Assembly: GCF_030812855.1 (NCBI RefSeq)
Contig: NZ_JAUSTK010000019.1
Location: 1-64,000 of the forward strand
Direction of reading: 5' to 3'
Source: Paenibacillus wynnii
Lineage (GTDB): Bacteria; Bacillota; Bacilli; Paenibacillales; Paenibacillaceae
Length of the DNA: 64,000 bases
The notes below the pieces were generated by a model. That model had not been told where the DNA came from. It saw only the letters and a program-made list of their open reading frames with translations, and did not search any database. Both the position numbers and the translations under genes were made by a program. Position 1 is the stretch's first letter. The number at the start of each line of letters is the position of its first letter. Of the stretch, positions 37,276-45,307 are shown piece by piece.

Positions 37276-37827
37276 TTGACTACCTATATTGCGCTCTTGC
37301 GCGGCATTAATGTCGGCGGTAACAAGATTATCAAAATGCAGGATTTAAAGTTGCTGTTCCAGTCTCTCGAATTAGATAATGTCCGGACCTACATTCAGAG
37401 TGGCAATGTTATTTTTGAGAGCAACAATCATGAGATTGAGCTGCTTGGCGGGTTGATTGAGCTGCGGATCAAAGAGGTATACGGATTTCAGGTTTCCGTT
37501 ATTCTTCGAACGCTGGAGGAACTGGAGCAGGTGATAGAGAACAACCCTTTTGATCTCTCCGAGCAAGAGGACTATAAAAGGCTTTATGTCTCGTTCTTAA
37601 CCTCTGAACCCTCTTCTGAGGCGCTTGAAAAGCTGCAACCCTACGTGGAATGGCCGGATAAGTTAAGGTTTGTCGGCAAAGAAATGTACGTGTTCTATGA
37701 GGTCAGTGTAAGTCAGTCGGCGCTTTTTAAAGTTCCAATGGATAAACTGCTAGGCATGCCAGCTACAAGCCGCAATTGGAATACAGTGAATAAACTCGTT
37801 GCTCTAGGTAGAGCAGAAAAGCCATAA
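37276..37827 (+). CDS. DUF1697 family protein
   Basis: 183 residues from TTG 37276, with GAGAGGCGG upstream. The family start YIALLRGINVGGNKIIKMQDLK and the end PATSRNWNTVNKL are clear. Cytoplasmic, function unknown. Last gene before a strong terminator. Confidence 0.9.
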   Translation: MTTYIALLRGINVGGNKIIKMQDLKLLFQSLELDNVRTYIQSGNVIFESNNHEIELLGGLIELRIKEVYGFQVSVILRTLEELEQVIENNPFDLSEQEDYKRLYVSFLTSEPSSEALEKLQPYVEWPDKLRFVGKEMYVFYEVSVSQSALFKVPMDKLLGMPATSRNWNTVNKLVALGRAEKP

Positions 37828-37860
37828 TCGCACTTATAGCATGCAGAATAAGCAAGGCTA

Positions 37861-37883
37861 GGCCCCCTCTTGGGGGCTTTTTT
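37861..37883 (+). terminator. Rho-independent terminator
   Basis: GCCCCC/GGGGGC stem with a TCTT loop and six T. Confidence 0.9.
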
Positions 37884-37919
37884 GCGTTCAGGTGACGCTG
37901 GATTGTCCCCTAAAGGACG

Positions 37920-37952
37920 TTCAGCAAACATTCAGCCTATATTCATTGAGAG
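37920..37952 (+). promoter_or_regulatory. Three 11-bp direct repeats, OmpR-type operator
   Basis: TTCAGCAAACA, TTCAGCCTATA and TTCATTGAGAG follow each other with an exact 11-bp period. Such head-to-tail TTCA repeats are typical of OmpR/PhoB-family sites near the -35. The first 15 bases recur with one change upstream of the two-component operon (44941-44955, minus strand). Confidence 0.65.
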
Positions 37953-38047
37953 TTAAGGTAGGGATGCAATAATTTATCTACGGAAAGGTTGAACCGGATA
38001 TAAGGGCGGCCCTAGTTATAAAGTTATATTAGATAAGGAGTGGAGAT

Positions 38048-40207
38048 ATGAAGTTTATCAAAAGAATGGGTTCGGATGTTGTTCTGTTAGGCATTCTGGT
38101 GCTTGCAGCTTTTCTGTACGGCTATGGAATCTGGAATGATCAATATGCGAATACATACTACACCACCGCAGTGGGGAGCATGCTGCAAAGCTTTCATAAT
38201 TTCTTTTTTGTATCCCTGGATTCCGCCGGTTCGGTAACGGTTGACAAGCCACCAGTAACCTTCTGGATCCAGACGTTTAGTGCTCTGATTTTCGGATTGC
38301 ATGGCTGGAGTGTAATTTTGCCGCAGGTCTTGGGTGGGGTTGGATCTGTACTACTGGTATATCTGCTGGTGAAGCCTACCTTCGGCAGGATGTCAGCACG
38401 ATTAGCCGCCTTGGCAATGGCAACCACACCGGTGGCTGCTGCGGTCAGTCGTACGAACAACATTGATGCCATGCTCGTATTTACCCTCCTGCTGGCCGCG
38501 TGGTTCCTATTTAAGGGAACTAAGAGTAATAAAATAGGCAGCCTTTTGGCTGCGTTTGCGCTGATTGGGGTCGGCTTTAATGAGAAAATGCTGCAGGCCT
38601 ATATGGTTCTGCCGGCCTTTTACCTCTTTTATATACTGGCAGCGAAGGTGAATTGGAAGAGGAAAACAGGTGTATTAGCCGCATCCACGGCTGTATTGCT
38701 CGCAGTATCTATATCTTGGGCGGTTATCGTGGATTCGATTCCTGCCAGCAAACGTCCTTATATCGGGAGCAGCGGAACCAACTCTGTACTGAATCTAGCC
38801 TTTGGATATAACGGAGTATCCCGTTTAACAGGGGATCAGGGAAGAGGCGGGAACGGAGGCGGAATGCCGGGGATAAATGGCAATGGAGAGATGCCGAATT
38901 TCAACGGGCAGATGCCTGGAATGGACGGAACAGGAGGTCAAGGAGCAGCTGCAGGACAGGGCGGAACTTTAGTTCCCGGCGGTCAGACAGGAGCTGCAGG
39001 TAACGGTACCGACGGAGGGCGCCCCCTACCTGGTGATAACGGAGGCGGATTCGGAAACCGCGGCGGTGCAGGTGCAGGTTCAGGTGGGGGAATGTTTAAT
39101 ACAGGAACAGCGAGTCCGCTGCGTCTATTCCAGTCGGAACTGTCGGGGCAGGCCAGTTGGCTGCTTCCATTTGTAGCCTTCGCCTGCATCGGACTGTTCG
39201 CAAGCTTGCGCCGTACTAACTTTACCCAAAAGCATAAAGAAGCATTGTTTTGGCTGGCATGGCTGGTGCCGATTATGGGGTTCTTCAGCATCGCGGGCTT
39301 CTTTCACCAATATTATCTGATCATGATGGCACCCCCGATTGCCGCACTGGCGGGTGCAGGCTGGACTGAGCTGTGGAGTCTGTACCGAGAACGTTCAGGT
39401 TGGCTATCTTGGCTATTGCCTGCTGCAACGCTGATAACAACAGCGGTTCAATGGTACATCATCCATCCGTATGACAGTACAATCGGGAGCGGCTGGTCCA
39501 TCGGTATTCTGATCGGAGGAGCGTTGATTGCCCTGCTGCTGGCAGCTTTTAAGGGAAAAGAAAAACCATTTGCATATGCGGCAGGATTAGCCGGTTTATT
39601 GGTATTGCTGATTGGGCCGATGTATTGGGCACTGACACCAATTACTTATGGCCAGAACAGTATGTTACCGGCGGCGGGGCCCACGGGCGGAAATGAAATG
39701 GGTGGATTCCAACCCAATGCTCAGATGCTAAGCCAGATAGGGAATGCCGGAATGATGCCGGGCGGAACCAATATTGGAACAAGCAGCTTCCCGGGTGGTA
39801 TGGGCAGAAGTGAAGGGGTCAACAAATCATTGCTAACCTATTTACAGAGTCACAACACCAGTGAAAAATACTTGTTCGCCGTTATGGACTATAATACAGC
39901 AGCTCCTTATATCGTGGACGAAGGTGCGAAAGTTGTGATTTTGAACGGATTCTCTGCGTCAGATACGGTATATACCGCAGACACGCTTAAGGCTCTAGTG
40001 GAAAGTGGAAAAGTGAAATACTTCCTTGTATCCAGCGGTGGGATGGGCGGCGGCCGCGGTGGGAATTCTGAGCTGACAACATGGATTACCGAGAATGGAA
40101 CAGAGATTCCGGCAGCTGATTGGCAGGGAACAGGAACAACAGGAACAACAGGAACAACAGGAACAGCTAACAGCAGCGGCACTTTGTATGAGGTAACACT
40201 GAAATAA
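38048..40207 (+). CDS. GT39-family membrane glycosyltransferase (YkcB-like)
   Basis: 719 residues with about 12 transmembrane helices. ArnT/PMT-like signatures are the acidic first loop (DQYANTYYTTAVGSMLQS) and VDKPPVTFWIQ at about 60-75. A Gly/Asn/Met-rich segment at about 255-350 is unlikely to be folded and would face outside. The last ~130 residues form the extracytoplasmic domain common in this subfamily; it ends with a TGT repeat encoded by GGAACAACA. It uses polyprenyl-phosphate sugars to modify envelope glycans. The GT2 gene that follows probably makes that donor. Confidence 0.9.
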   Translation: MKFIKRMGSDVVLLGILVLAAFLYGYGIWNDQYANTYYTTAVGSMLQSFHNFFFVSLDSAGSVTVDKPPVTFWIQTFSALIFGLHGWSVILPQVLGGVGSVLLVYLLVKPTFGRMSARLAALAMATTPVAAAVSRTNNIDAMLVFTLLLAAWFLFKGTKSNKIGSLLAAFALIGVGFNEKMLQAYMVLPAFYLFYILAAKVNWKRKTGVLAASTAVLLAVSISWAVIVDSIPASKRPYIGSSGTNSVLNLAFGYNGVSRLTGDQGRGGNGGGMPGINGNGEMPNFNGQMPGMDGTGGQGAAAGQGGTLVPGGQTGAAGNGTDGGRPLPGDNGGGFGNRGGAGAGSGGGMFNTGTASPLRLFQSELSGQASWLLPFVAFACIGLFASLRRTNFTQKHKEALFWLAWLVPIMGFFSIAGFFHQYYLIMMAPPIAALAGAGWTELWSLYRERSGWLSWLLPAATLITTAVQWYIIHPYDSTIGSGWSIGILIGGALIALLLAAFKGKEKPFAYAAGLAGLLVLLIGPMYWALTPITYGQNSMLPAAGPTGGNEMGGFQPNAQMLSQIGNAGMMPGGTNIGTSSFPGGMGRSEGVNKSLLTYLQSHNTSEKYLFAVMDYNTAAPYIVDEGAKVVILNGFSASDTVYTADTLKALVESGKVKYFLVSSGGMGGGRGGNSELTTWITENGTEIPAADWQGTGTTGTTGTTGTANSSGTLYEVTLK

Positions 40208-40288
40208 AATGAGATTTATCAACCTGAAGCGCGTCTCTTGAGCATACCTAACTCAGCGTGCTTCACCAATTTAAGGAGGAGCTGCTGG

Positions 40289-41269
40289 ATGAGTACCAAA
40301 GTGCGCTATTCCATTATTATACCCATGTTTAATGAAGAGGCGGTCATACAAGAAACGTACCGTAGAATTAAGAAAGTAATGGGAATGACGGGCGAGGCTT
40401 ACGAGCTTCTTTTCGTAAATGACGGCAGCACCGACAACTGCGCACAAATGATAGAGGAATACAGCTTTTGGGATGAGAGCGTCAGCCTAATCGACCTGTC
40501 CCGTAATTTCGGGCACCAGATTGCCATTACAGCCGGTATGGATTATGCATTGGGTGATGCGGTTGTCATTATTGACGCTGATTTACAGGACCCGCCTGAA
40601 CTGATCCTCGACATGATTAAAGAATGGAAAAAAGGCTACGAAGTCGTCTATGCCAAACGCGTGAAGCGCAACGGAGAGTCCCTTTTCAAAAAATGGACAG
40701 CCAGCCTGTTTTATAGAGTGCTCCGGTATTCGACAGACATCTCCATACCGGTGGATACCGGCGATTTTCGACTTATTGACCGAAAGGTATGCGATCAATT
40801 AAAGCGTCTGCCGGAAAAAAATCGTTTTGTACGGGGACTCGTCAGTTGGGTGGGCTTCCGTCAGAAGGCTATTGAGTATGAGCGGGATGAACGTCTGGCG
40901 GGAGAAACCAAATATCCACTGAAGCGGATGATTAAGCTGTCACTGGATGGAATCACATCCTTTTCGTATAAACCGTTGAAGCTTGCCGGATATTTGGGGG
41001 CATTATTATCGGCCTCGGGTTTTCTGTACCTTGTGTATGTTATGTATTTGGTTATTTTCACGGAATCTGTAGTCAAGGGCTGGGCTTCAATGATCGGAAT
41101 TACCCTTACCTTTAACGGCTTCGTACTAATTATGCTGGGCATTCTCGGTGAGTATGTCGGCCGAATTTATGATGAGACCAAGGGGCGTCCGCTCTACATT
41201 GTTCAGGAGGTTTATGGAGGGAAGCCGCAGACAGTACAAGATCAGCAGTGGGTAAGCGCTAATAAATAA
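40289..41269 (+). CDS. GT2-family polyprenyl-phosphate glycosyltransferase (YkcC-like)
   Basis: About 326 residues from ATG 40289, with AAGGAGGAG upstream; a TTG 40238 start lies before that site. GT-A domain with YSIIIPMFNEE, the NDGSTDN motif and a DXD-type DADLQDP, then two C-terminal transmembrane helices, as in dolichyl-phosphate mannose synthase-like enzymes (GtrB/ArnC). It would transfer a sugar from a nucleotide donor to undecaprenyl phosphate for the GT39 partner. Confidence 0.92.
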   Translation: MSTKVRYSIIIPMFNEEAVIQETYRRIKKVMGMTGEAYELLFVNDGSTDNCAQMIEEYSFWDESVSLIDLSRNFGHQIAITAGMDYALGDAVVIIDADLQDPPELILDMIKEWKKGYEVVYAKRVKRNGESLFKKWTASLFYRVLRYSTDISIPVDTGDFRLIDRKVCDQLKRLPEKNRFVRGLVSWVGFRQKAIEYERDERLAGETKYPLKRMIKLSLDGITSFSYKPLKLAGYLGALLSASGFLYLVYVMYLVIFTESVVKGWASMIGITLTFNGFVLIMLGILGEYVGRIYDETKGRPLYIVQEVYGGKPQTVQDQQWVSANK

Positions 41270-41357
41270 TGACCCTATTAACAGAAGCCTCAACCATTAA
41301 ACCCAAACACGAGACCCAAGCCTCAACTTAAATATTATGCAAAAAAACAGGAAACCA

Positions 41358-41409
41358 AACTGTCCAAAAATGGAGGTGAATTACCTTACCATTTTTGACA
41401 GTTTTTTTT
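41358..41409 (+). terminator. Rho-independent terminator of the GT operon
   Basis: AACTGTC+CAAAAATGG pairs with its complement in CCATTTTTG+ACAGTT across a 15-nt loop, followed by eight T. Confidence 0.85.
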
Positions 41410-41586
41410 ATATGCTAGCTAACAAACATCTACTCGTCCCCCACTTCTATAGCCACCCCTTTATTCGGATGGATTCCTCATGATGCATGAAAGGATGAGG
41501 TTACTTAGGCGGAATGAAGAGTAAAAGTAGCTTTGGATTCGTGGTATGAAGCAACTTAGGCGGAAACTAGGCTCGGGTCTGACCTG

Positions 41587-41775
41587 GTTAGTTGCACTTT
41601 ATACATCTATTCGGGCCAAAATTGGACCTCGCAGAGCTTTAATTGTATTAAGTGCAACTAAAATCTCGCAAAAGAGGCATTATTGCCGAATAATGTAGAT
41701 ATAAGTGTAGAAAGTGCAACTATAGTGAGCGGTTCGGGTATGTTGGATGTTTTAGTTGTATAAAGTACACTTAAA
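41587..41775. repeat. Palindrome array 3 (four-site phased repeat)
   Basis: Four 25-bp imperfect palindromes at 41587, 41638, 41700 and 41751, spaced 51, 62 and 51 bp, as in array 2. The remaining sequence in 41410-41819 contains no gene. Array 3 is inverted relative to array 2, judged by the shared AATTTTGG/AATAG flank. Confidence 0.85.
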
Positions 41776-41819
41776 CGCTGAAACGTAGCTCCCAACACTC
41801 TCCAATGTCTTCATGTGAC

Positions 41820-41862
41820 GAAAAAATCCGGAAAATAGACTTTAAATGTCCATCTTCCGGAT
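41820..41862 (-). terminator. Terminator of the FAD protein gene
   Basis: ATCCGGAA (41826-41833) pairs with TTCCGGAT (41855-41862), with a small GAC/GTC inner stem. On the minus strand the stem is followed by six T. Confidence 0.8.
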
Positions 41863-41872
41863 CGTGAGGATA

Positions 41873-42439
41873 TTAGGATTTCAAAACATCATGATCGACG
41901 TATCGTGCGCCGTTCAATTCGCTAATTACATTAATAGCAACCTTCGCTCCGTCACCTGCAGTAATGATCGCATGGACGCTAACTCCAGCAACGGTTCCCG
42001 CGGCCCAAATGCCTGAAATATTTGTTTTGCCTTCGGCGTTAACAGCTATTACCGTTTTAATTCTCGGCTCTGTGCCATCCTTTGTTTCTATGCCAGCTTT
42101 AGCAGCCAGATCCGTTAGAACGCCAGTGGCCAGAATGACATGTTTCGCTTCATAGGTTATTCCACTTTCACTTTCAATCATAAAGCTGGCTCCGCTTGGT
42201 ACAAGATTAACGGCCTGTTCTGCAACAAGCTCTGCACCAAACTTTACAGCTTGCTTATGTCCGGTTTCGACCAGGTCGGGGCCCCCGATTTCAGCAATAC
42301 CGTAGTAGTTCTCGTACCATCCTCTGCGGGTCATTCCCTTGTCATTGTCGATAAGCAGCGTCTTCTTACCTGCCTTTGCGGCGAACAGGGCTGCGCTTGC
42401 ACCAGCAGGTCCCGCTCCAATTACGGCGATTTCGTACAT
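41873..42439 (-). CDS. Short FAD-dependent oxidoreductase lacking the NADPH domain
   Basis: 188 residues, against ~310 for thioredoxin reductase. It opens with the FAD motif GAGPAGASAALFAAKAGKKT and has the ATG motif (VILATGVL) and the C-terminal FAD motif NISGIWAAGTVAGVS. The NAD(P)H domain and its CxxC centre, normally inserted between the two halves, are absent: the FAD halves are joined directly by about 50 residues. It cannot be a classical thioredoxin reductase. The reading frame is clean, has AGGAGG upstream and a terminator, so it is not obviously broken. The electron donor is unknown. Confidence 0.8.
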   Translation of the reverse strand: MYEIAVIGAGPAGASAALFAAKAGKKTLLIDNDKGMTRRGWYENYYGIAEIGGPDLVETGHKQAVKFGAELVAEQAVNLVPSGASFMIESESGITYEAKHVILATGVLTDLAAKAGIETKDGTEPRIKTVIAVNAEGKTNISGIWAAGTVAGVSVHAIITAGDGAKVAINVISELNGARYVDHDVLKS

Positions 42440-42455
42440 GTCCCAACCTCCTAAA

Positions 42456-42607
42456 AGTTTTGTGGAGCATTACTTCTTACGAACTAACGTCATAACAAAA
42501 CTACTCCGAAAGCATACACTGAGTTTTGTGGAGCATTACTTCTTACGAACTAACGTCATAACAAAACTACTCCGAAAGCATACACTGAGTTTTGTGGAGC
42601 ATTCTCA
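42456..42607. repeat. Tandem repeat, 66-bp unit, 2.3 copies
   Basis: Identical units start at 42456 and 42522, with a third, partial copy from 42588. Each unit contains AGTTTTGT and ACAAAACT as inverted arms about 30 bp apart, so each can form a long hairpin. It lies in the shared upstream region of the FAD protein gene, which is read leftward from it, and after the stop of the histidine kinase gene. Confidence 0.9.
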
Positions 42608-42640
42608 CTTACTATTATAACGTTAATTACAGCCCCGTAG

Positions 42641-44206
42641 CTAATCCTTCAGACAAGGAAGGGTGATGGTGAAGGATGTACCTGCCCCGGGTTCGCTGCT
42701 TACCTTTATCTCTCCGCCGTGAGCCTCAACGATAGATTTTGTGATGGATAATCCTAGGCCCGATCCTCCGTATTTGCGTGTGCGCGATGAATCGCTGCGG
42801 TAAAATCTGTCAAATATATGCGGAAGATGCTCGGCTGAGATACCGGAACCGTTGTCTCGTATGGTTACCTCGACATGAGCATTCCTGTAATGCATAGCCA
42901 TATCAATAGTACCCTTCTCGGGGTCCGTATGCTGAACCGCATTGTGAAAAAGATTAAGGATAACCTGCTTTATCTTATCGGGATCGTATCTACCGCGTAT
43001 ACCGTAAGAAATATCGAAGGTAACCTCTCGATTTCCGGCCAGCACCAGGAGATGTGGCTGCATCTCAGAAATGACTTCTCCAAGCAGCAGATCCATAACT
43101 TGCAGCTGTGGAGCTCCGTCCATGCGGGCCAGCAACAGTAGATCCTCCACCAGCTTGTTAATCCGTTTCGATTCACCATGCATGCTGTGCAGCGAGTTGT
43201 ATAGTTGTTCTTTGTTATCAGCGGCTCCCCGGAGTAGGACCTCCAAGAAACCATGAATGGAGGTAAGAGGAGTTCTCAGCTCATGGGAGGCATCGGCGGC
43301 AAAACGACGCATTTGCTCTTTAGCCTCCCTTTCATTGTGGAAGGATATCTCCAGACGTTCCAACATACTATTAAAAGAGAGAGCCAGTTTGTCAATTTCA
43401 TTCTGTCCCTGTTCAACCGGAAATCGTACATCCAGGTTGCCTGCATCAATGATATGAGCAGTTTCCCCCATATTGGATAAAGGAATTAGTGTTTTTCTCA
43501 GCGCAGGCAGATACATAAAGAGGCCGGCCAGTAAAGCAACCAATGACAAAGCTGCAAAAATAAGCAGTTGCTGCATGATTACATCACTTAAAGGACCTGT
43601 ATCCATACTCATTTGCAGTAGCAGCTTGGCATCACCCGGTCGACCCAGACTCATGAATACGGCCAAATGCTCACTGCCGTCTTCGGCAGTTATGAGTTTG
43701 TAATTGCCGGTTGCCCGTTCTGTTATATGTAGCAGCAGATCCTTGTATTCAGCATCGGAAAGCCTGGGTGCAGTCGAATCAGACAATGTTTCTTGCTGGA
43801 AATCCCTGAAGGTACCGTCTGAACTGTAGATAGCAATTGTCGTATGGGCGTCCAGTAGGAGAGGGCGTCTATTGCCATCAGAACGCAAACCACCAGACGG
43901 GAGCTTAGGACCGACGTTTTTACCATTCGGAGATGTAATTTCTTCCCCTGCAAAGCCCCCATTTAGTAAGCCGTCACTTGTGTAATTAAGAAAGTTGAAA
44001 AACAATTCACGGGGTACAGAACGTATTTGAGTTTCCATAGACTCGGCTCTGTTGCTATAGATGAAATCCCTCATCAGGAAATATTGCAGCACCCCGATGA
44101 GCAGCAGCAATCCTGACAGAATTAAGATCGAGATGGCAAGGAGCTGCTTCCTCAGGGAGCGGGGGGCTGCGAGACGGTGAATAAGGCGGGAGATACGGGA
44201 AATCAT
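42641..44206 (-). CDS. Sensor histidine kinase, HAMP type
   Basis: 521 residues. Transmembrane helices at about 20-42 and 205-230 flank an extracellular sensor region of about 160 residues. HAMP at ~230-285, HisKA with phospho-acceptor H308 in DASHELRTPLTS, and HATPase_c with NLFHNAVQHT, DNGSGI and GGSGLGLSI motifs. Starts 4 nt before the end of the regulator gene (overlap), so both are made together. Likely partner of the OmpR-type regulator in control of the GT39-GT2 operon. Confidence 0.93.
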   Translation of the reverse strand: MISRISRLIHRLAAPRSLRKQLLAISILILSGLLLLIGVLQYFLMRDFIYSNRAESMETQIRSVPRELFFNFLNYTSDGLLNGGFAGEEITSPNGKNVGPKLPSGGLRSDGNRRPLLLDAHTTIAIYSSDGTFRDFQQETLSDSTAPRLSDAEYKDLLLHITERATGNYKLITAEDGSEHLAVFMSLGRPGDAKLLLQMSMDTGPLSDVIMQQLLIFAALSLVALLAGLFMYLPALRKTLIPLSNMGETAHIIDAGNLDVRFPVEQGQNEIDKLALSFNSMLERLEISFHNEREAKEQMRRFAADASHELRTPLTSIHGFLEVLLRGAADNKEQLYNSLHSMHGESKRINKLVEDLLLLARMDGAPQLQVMDLLLGEVISEMQPHLLVLAGNREVTFDISYGIRGRYDPDKIKQVILNLFHNAVQHTDPEKGTIDMAMHYRNAHVEVTIRDNGSGISAEHLPHIFDRFYRSDSSRTRKYGGSGLGLSITKSIVEAHGGEIKVSSEPGAGTSFTITLPCLKD

Positions 44207-44889
44207 ATGAGATCCACCCGATAACCAGAGCCTCGAAGAGTACGGATGGTTCGGTGTTCTTTATCTCCGAGTTTCTCGCGGAGGGAGCGGATGTACACTT
44301 CGACGATATTCTCCTCTCCGCCAAAATCATAACCCCATACCTTGTCTAATATCATGGCTTTACTAAGAACCAGGCCGTGATTAATGATAAGGTACTGAAG
44401 CAGTTCATACTCTGTAGGTGAAAGTTCCAAAATCTCATCTTTGTGGCGGATTTCCTTTCGGCGTCCGTCTATTCTGAATGGGCCGCAGCGAACCTCGCCG
44501 AGCAGACCAGGGAAATGATTGCGTAGCCTTGCCTGAATCCGGGCCAGAAGCTCGTCAAAGCTAAAAGGTTTGACCATATAATCATCCGCACCGATAGACA
44601 AGCCTTTGACACGGTCATCAACCTCATCTTTGGCGGTAAGCATGATAACAGCAATTTCACTTTCCTCGGCTTGGAGGTAACGGCATACTTCAAAGCCGTC
44701 CATACCTGGCATCATAACATCAAGAATCGCTACATGCGGTTTGAAGTCGGCGGCTATTGCTATAGCTGATAAACCATCGGAAGCAGTCTGTACTTCAAAT
44801 CCCTCGTTGACCAGTCCGATTTCCAAGAACTGCAAGATATGAGGCTCGTCGTCCACCAATAAAAGTCGTACACCTTGAGCGGCTTTCAA
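44203..44889 (-). CDS. OmpR-family response regulator
   Basis: About 228 residues from TTG 44889. GGAGGG, 8 nt upstream, supports this start over ATG 44904 or 44925. Receiver domain with LLLVDDEPH, phosphorylated D in VAILDVMMPG and K in YMVKPFSFDE. C-terminal winged helix with LSPTEYELLQYLIINHG and the ending VRTLRGSGYRVDL-type strand. It probably binds the TTCA-type sites found upstream of its own gene and of the GT operon. Confidence 0.93.
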   Translation of the reverse strand: MKAAQGVRLLLVDDEPHILQFLEIGLVNEGFEVQTASDGLSAIAIAADFKPHVAILDVMMPGMDGFEVCRYLQAEESEIAVIMLTAKDEVDDRVKGLSIGADDYMVKPFSFDELLARIQARLRNHFPGLLGEVRCGPFRIDGRRKEIRHKDEILELSPTEYELLQYLIINHGLVLSKAMILDKVWGYDFGGEENIVEVYIRSLREKLGDKEHRTIRTLRGSGYRVDLI

Positions 44890-44940
44890 TCCAGGTCCCT
44901 CCATTGTAAAAGTAGTTAGCAACATTATGACATAACGGGT

Positions 44941-44955
44941 TGAACGTTTGCTGAA
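44941..44955 (-). promoter_or_regulatory. Operator shared with the GT operon
   Basis: On the minus strand TTCAGCAAACGTTCA, one base different from TTCAGCAAACATTCA at 37920-37934. It lies about 50 nt upstream of the regulator start, near a CATAAT -10-like box. Supports autoregulation. Confidence 0.6.
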
Positions 44956-44999
44956 GATTGCCCAAATCTTTTGTTATTTGATTAAAAAACATCGTTCAC

Positions 45000-45023
45000 G
45001 GTTAATCATATTGGTTAATCATA
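45000..45023. repeat. 13-bp-period direct repeat GGTTAATCATA x2
   Basis: GGTTAATCATA occurs at 45000-45010 and 45013-45023, between the two-component operon and the glg promoter. Could be a regulator site of either. Otherwise 44956-45095 shows nothing. Confidence 0.5.
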
Positions 45024-45095
45024 ATATAAGAAGTTAAGTGTATTAATAAGGACTATAATAGAAATAGAGGTGTTTTTTGGATATGATAAAGGGTT

Positions 45096-45124
45096 TTGAC
45101 GGCGGCTAGCGAACACATTACAAT
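45096..45124 (+). promoter_or_regulatory. Sigma-A promoter of the glg operon
   Basis: TTGACG (45096-45101), 17-nt spacer, TACAAT (45119-45124). The predicted start near 45131 leaves a ~175-nt untranslated leader before glgC, in which I saw no known riboswitch. Confidence 0.7.
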
Positions 45125-45307
45125 AAGGATAACATCAGGGTTTGGAGAGCCCCCTCCAGTCTGATAATTCCTTTTCTGTGTGGTTTTCCCCGTTCTTTAA
45201 TCTTACCAAGCTCCTAATTAAGCACATTTCTTTAATTTTCACCTCTATTTGCATTCACTCAACTAATTTTCGCCGCTTTACTATTTAAAGGTCAAGGAGG
45301 CTCTTCC

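Noticed and set aside
37276..37827. Resistance or toxin function for DUF1697 and the neighbouring kinase-like gene
   Set aside because: Nothing in motifs or context supports such a role; both are common housekeeping-type families.
41587..41775. CRISPR-like array of 25-bp repeats with 26- and 37-bp spacers
   Set aside because: Only four copies, each quite degenerate, orientation inconsistent because they are palindromes, and spacing is bimodal and identical at separate loci. Not CRISPR behaviour.
42339..42620. Plus-strand frame with 22-residue repeats
   Set aside because: It arises only because the 66-bp DNA repeat is divisible by three. It lies antisense to the FAD protein gene and has no RBS.
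45125..45307. Riboswitch in the glgC leader
   Set aside because: The leader is long, but I found no known aptamer core and no terminator or anti-terminator pair.
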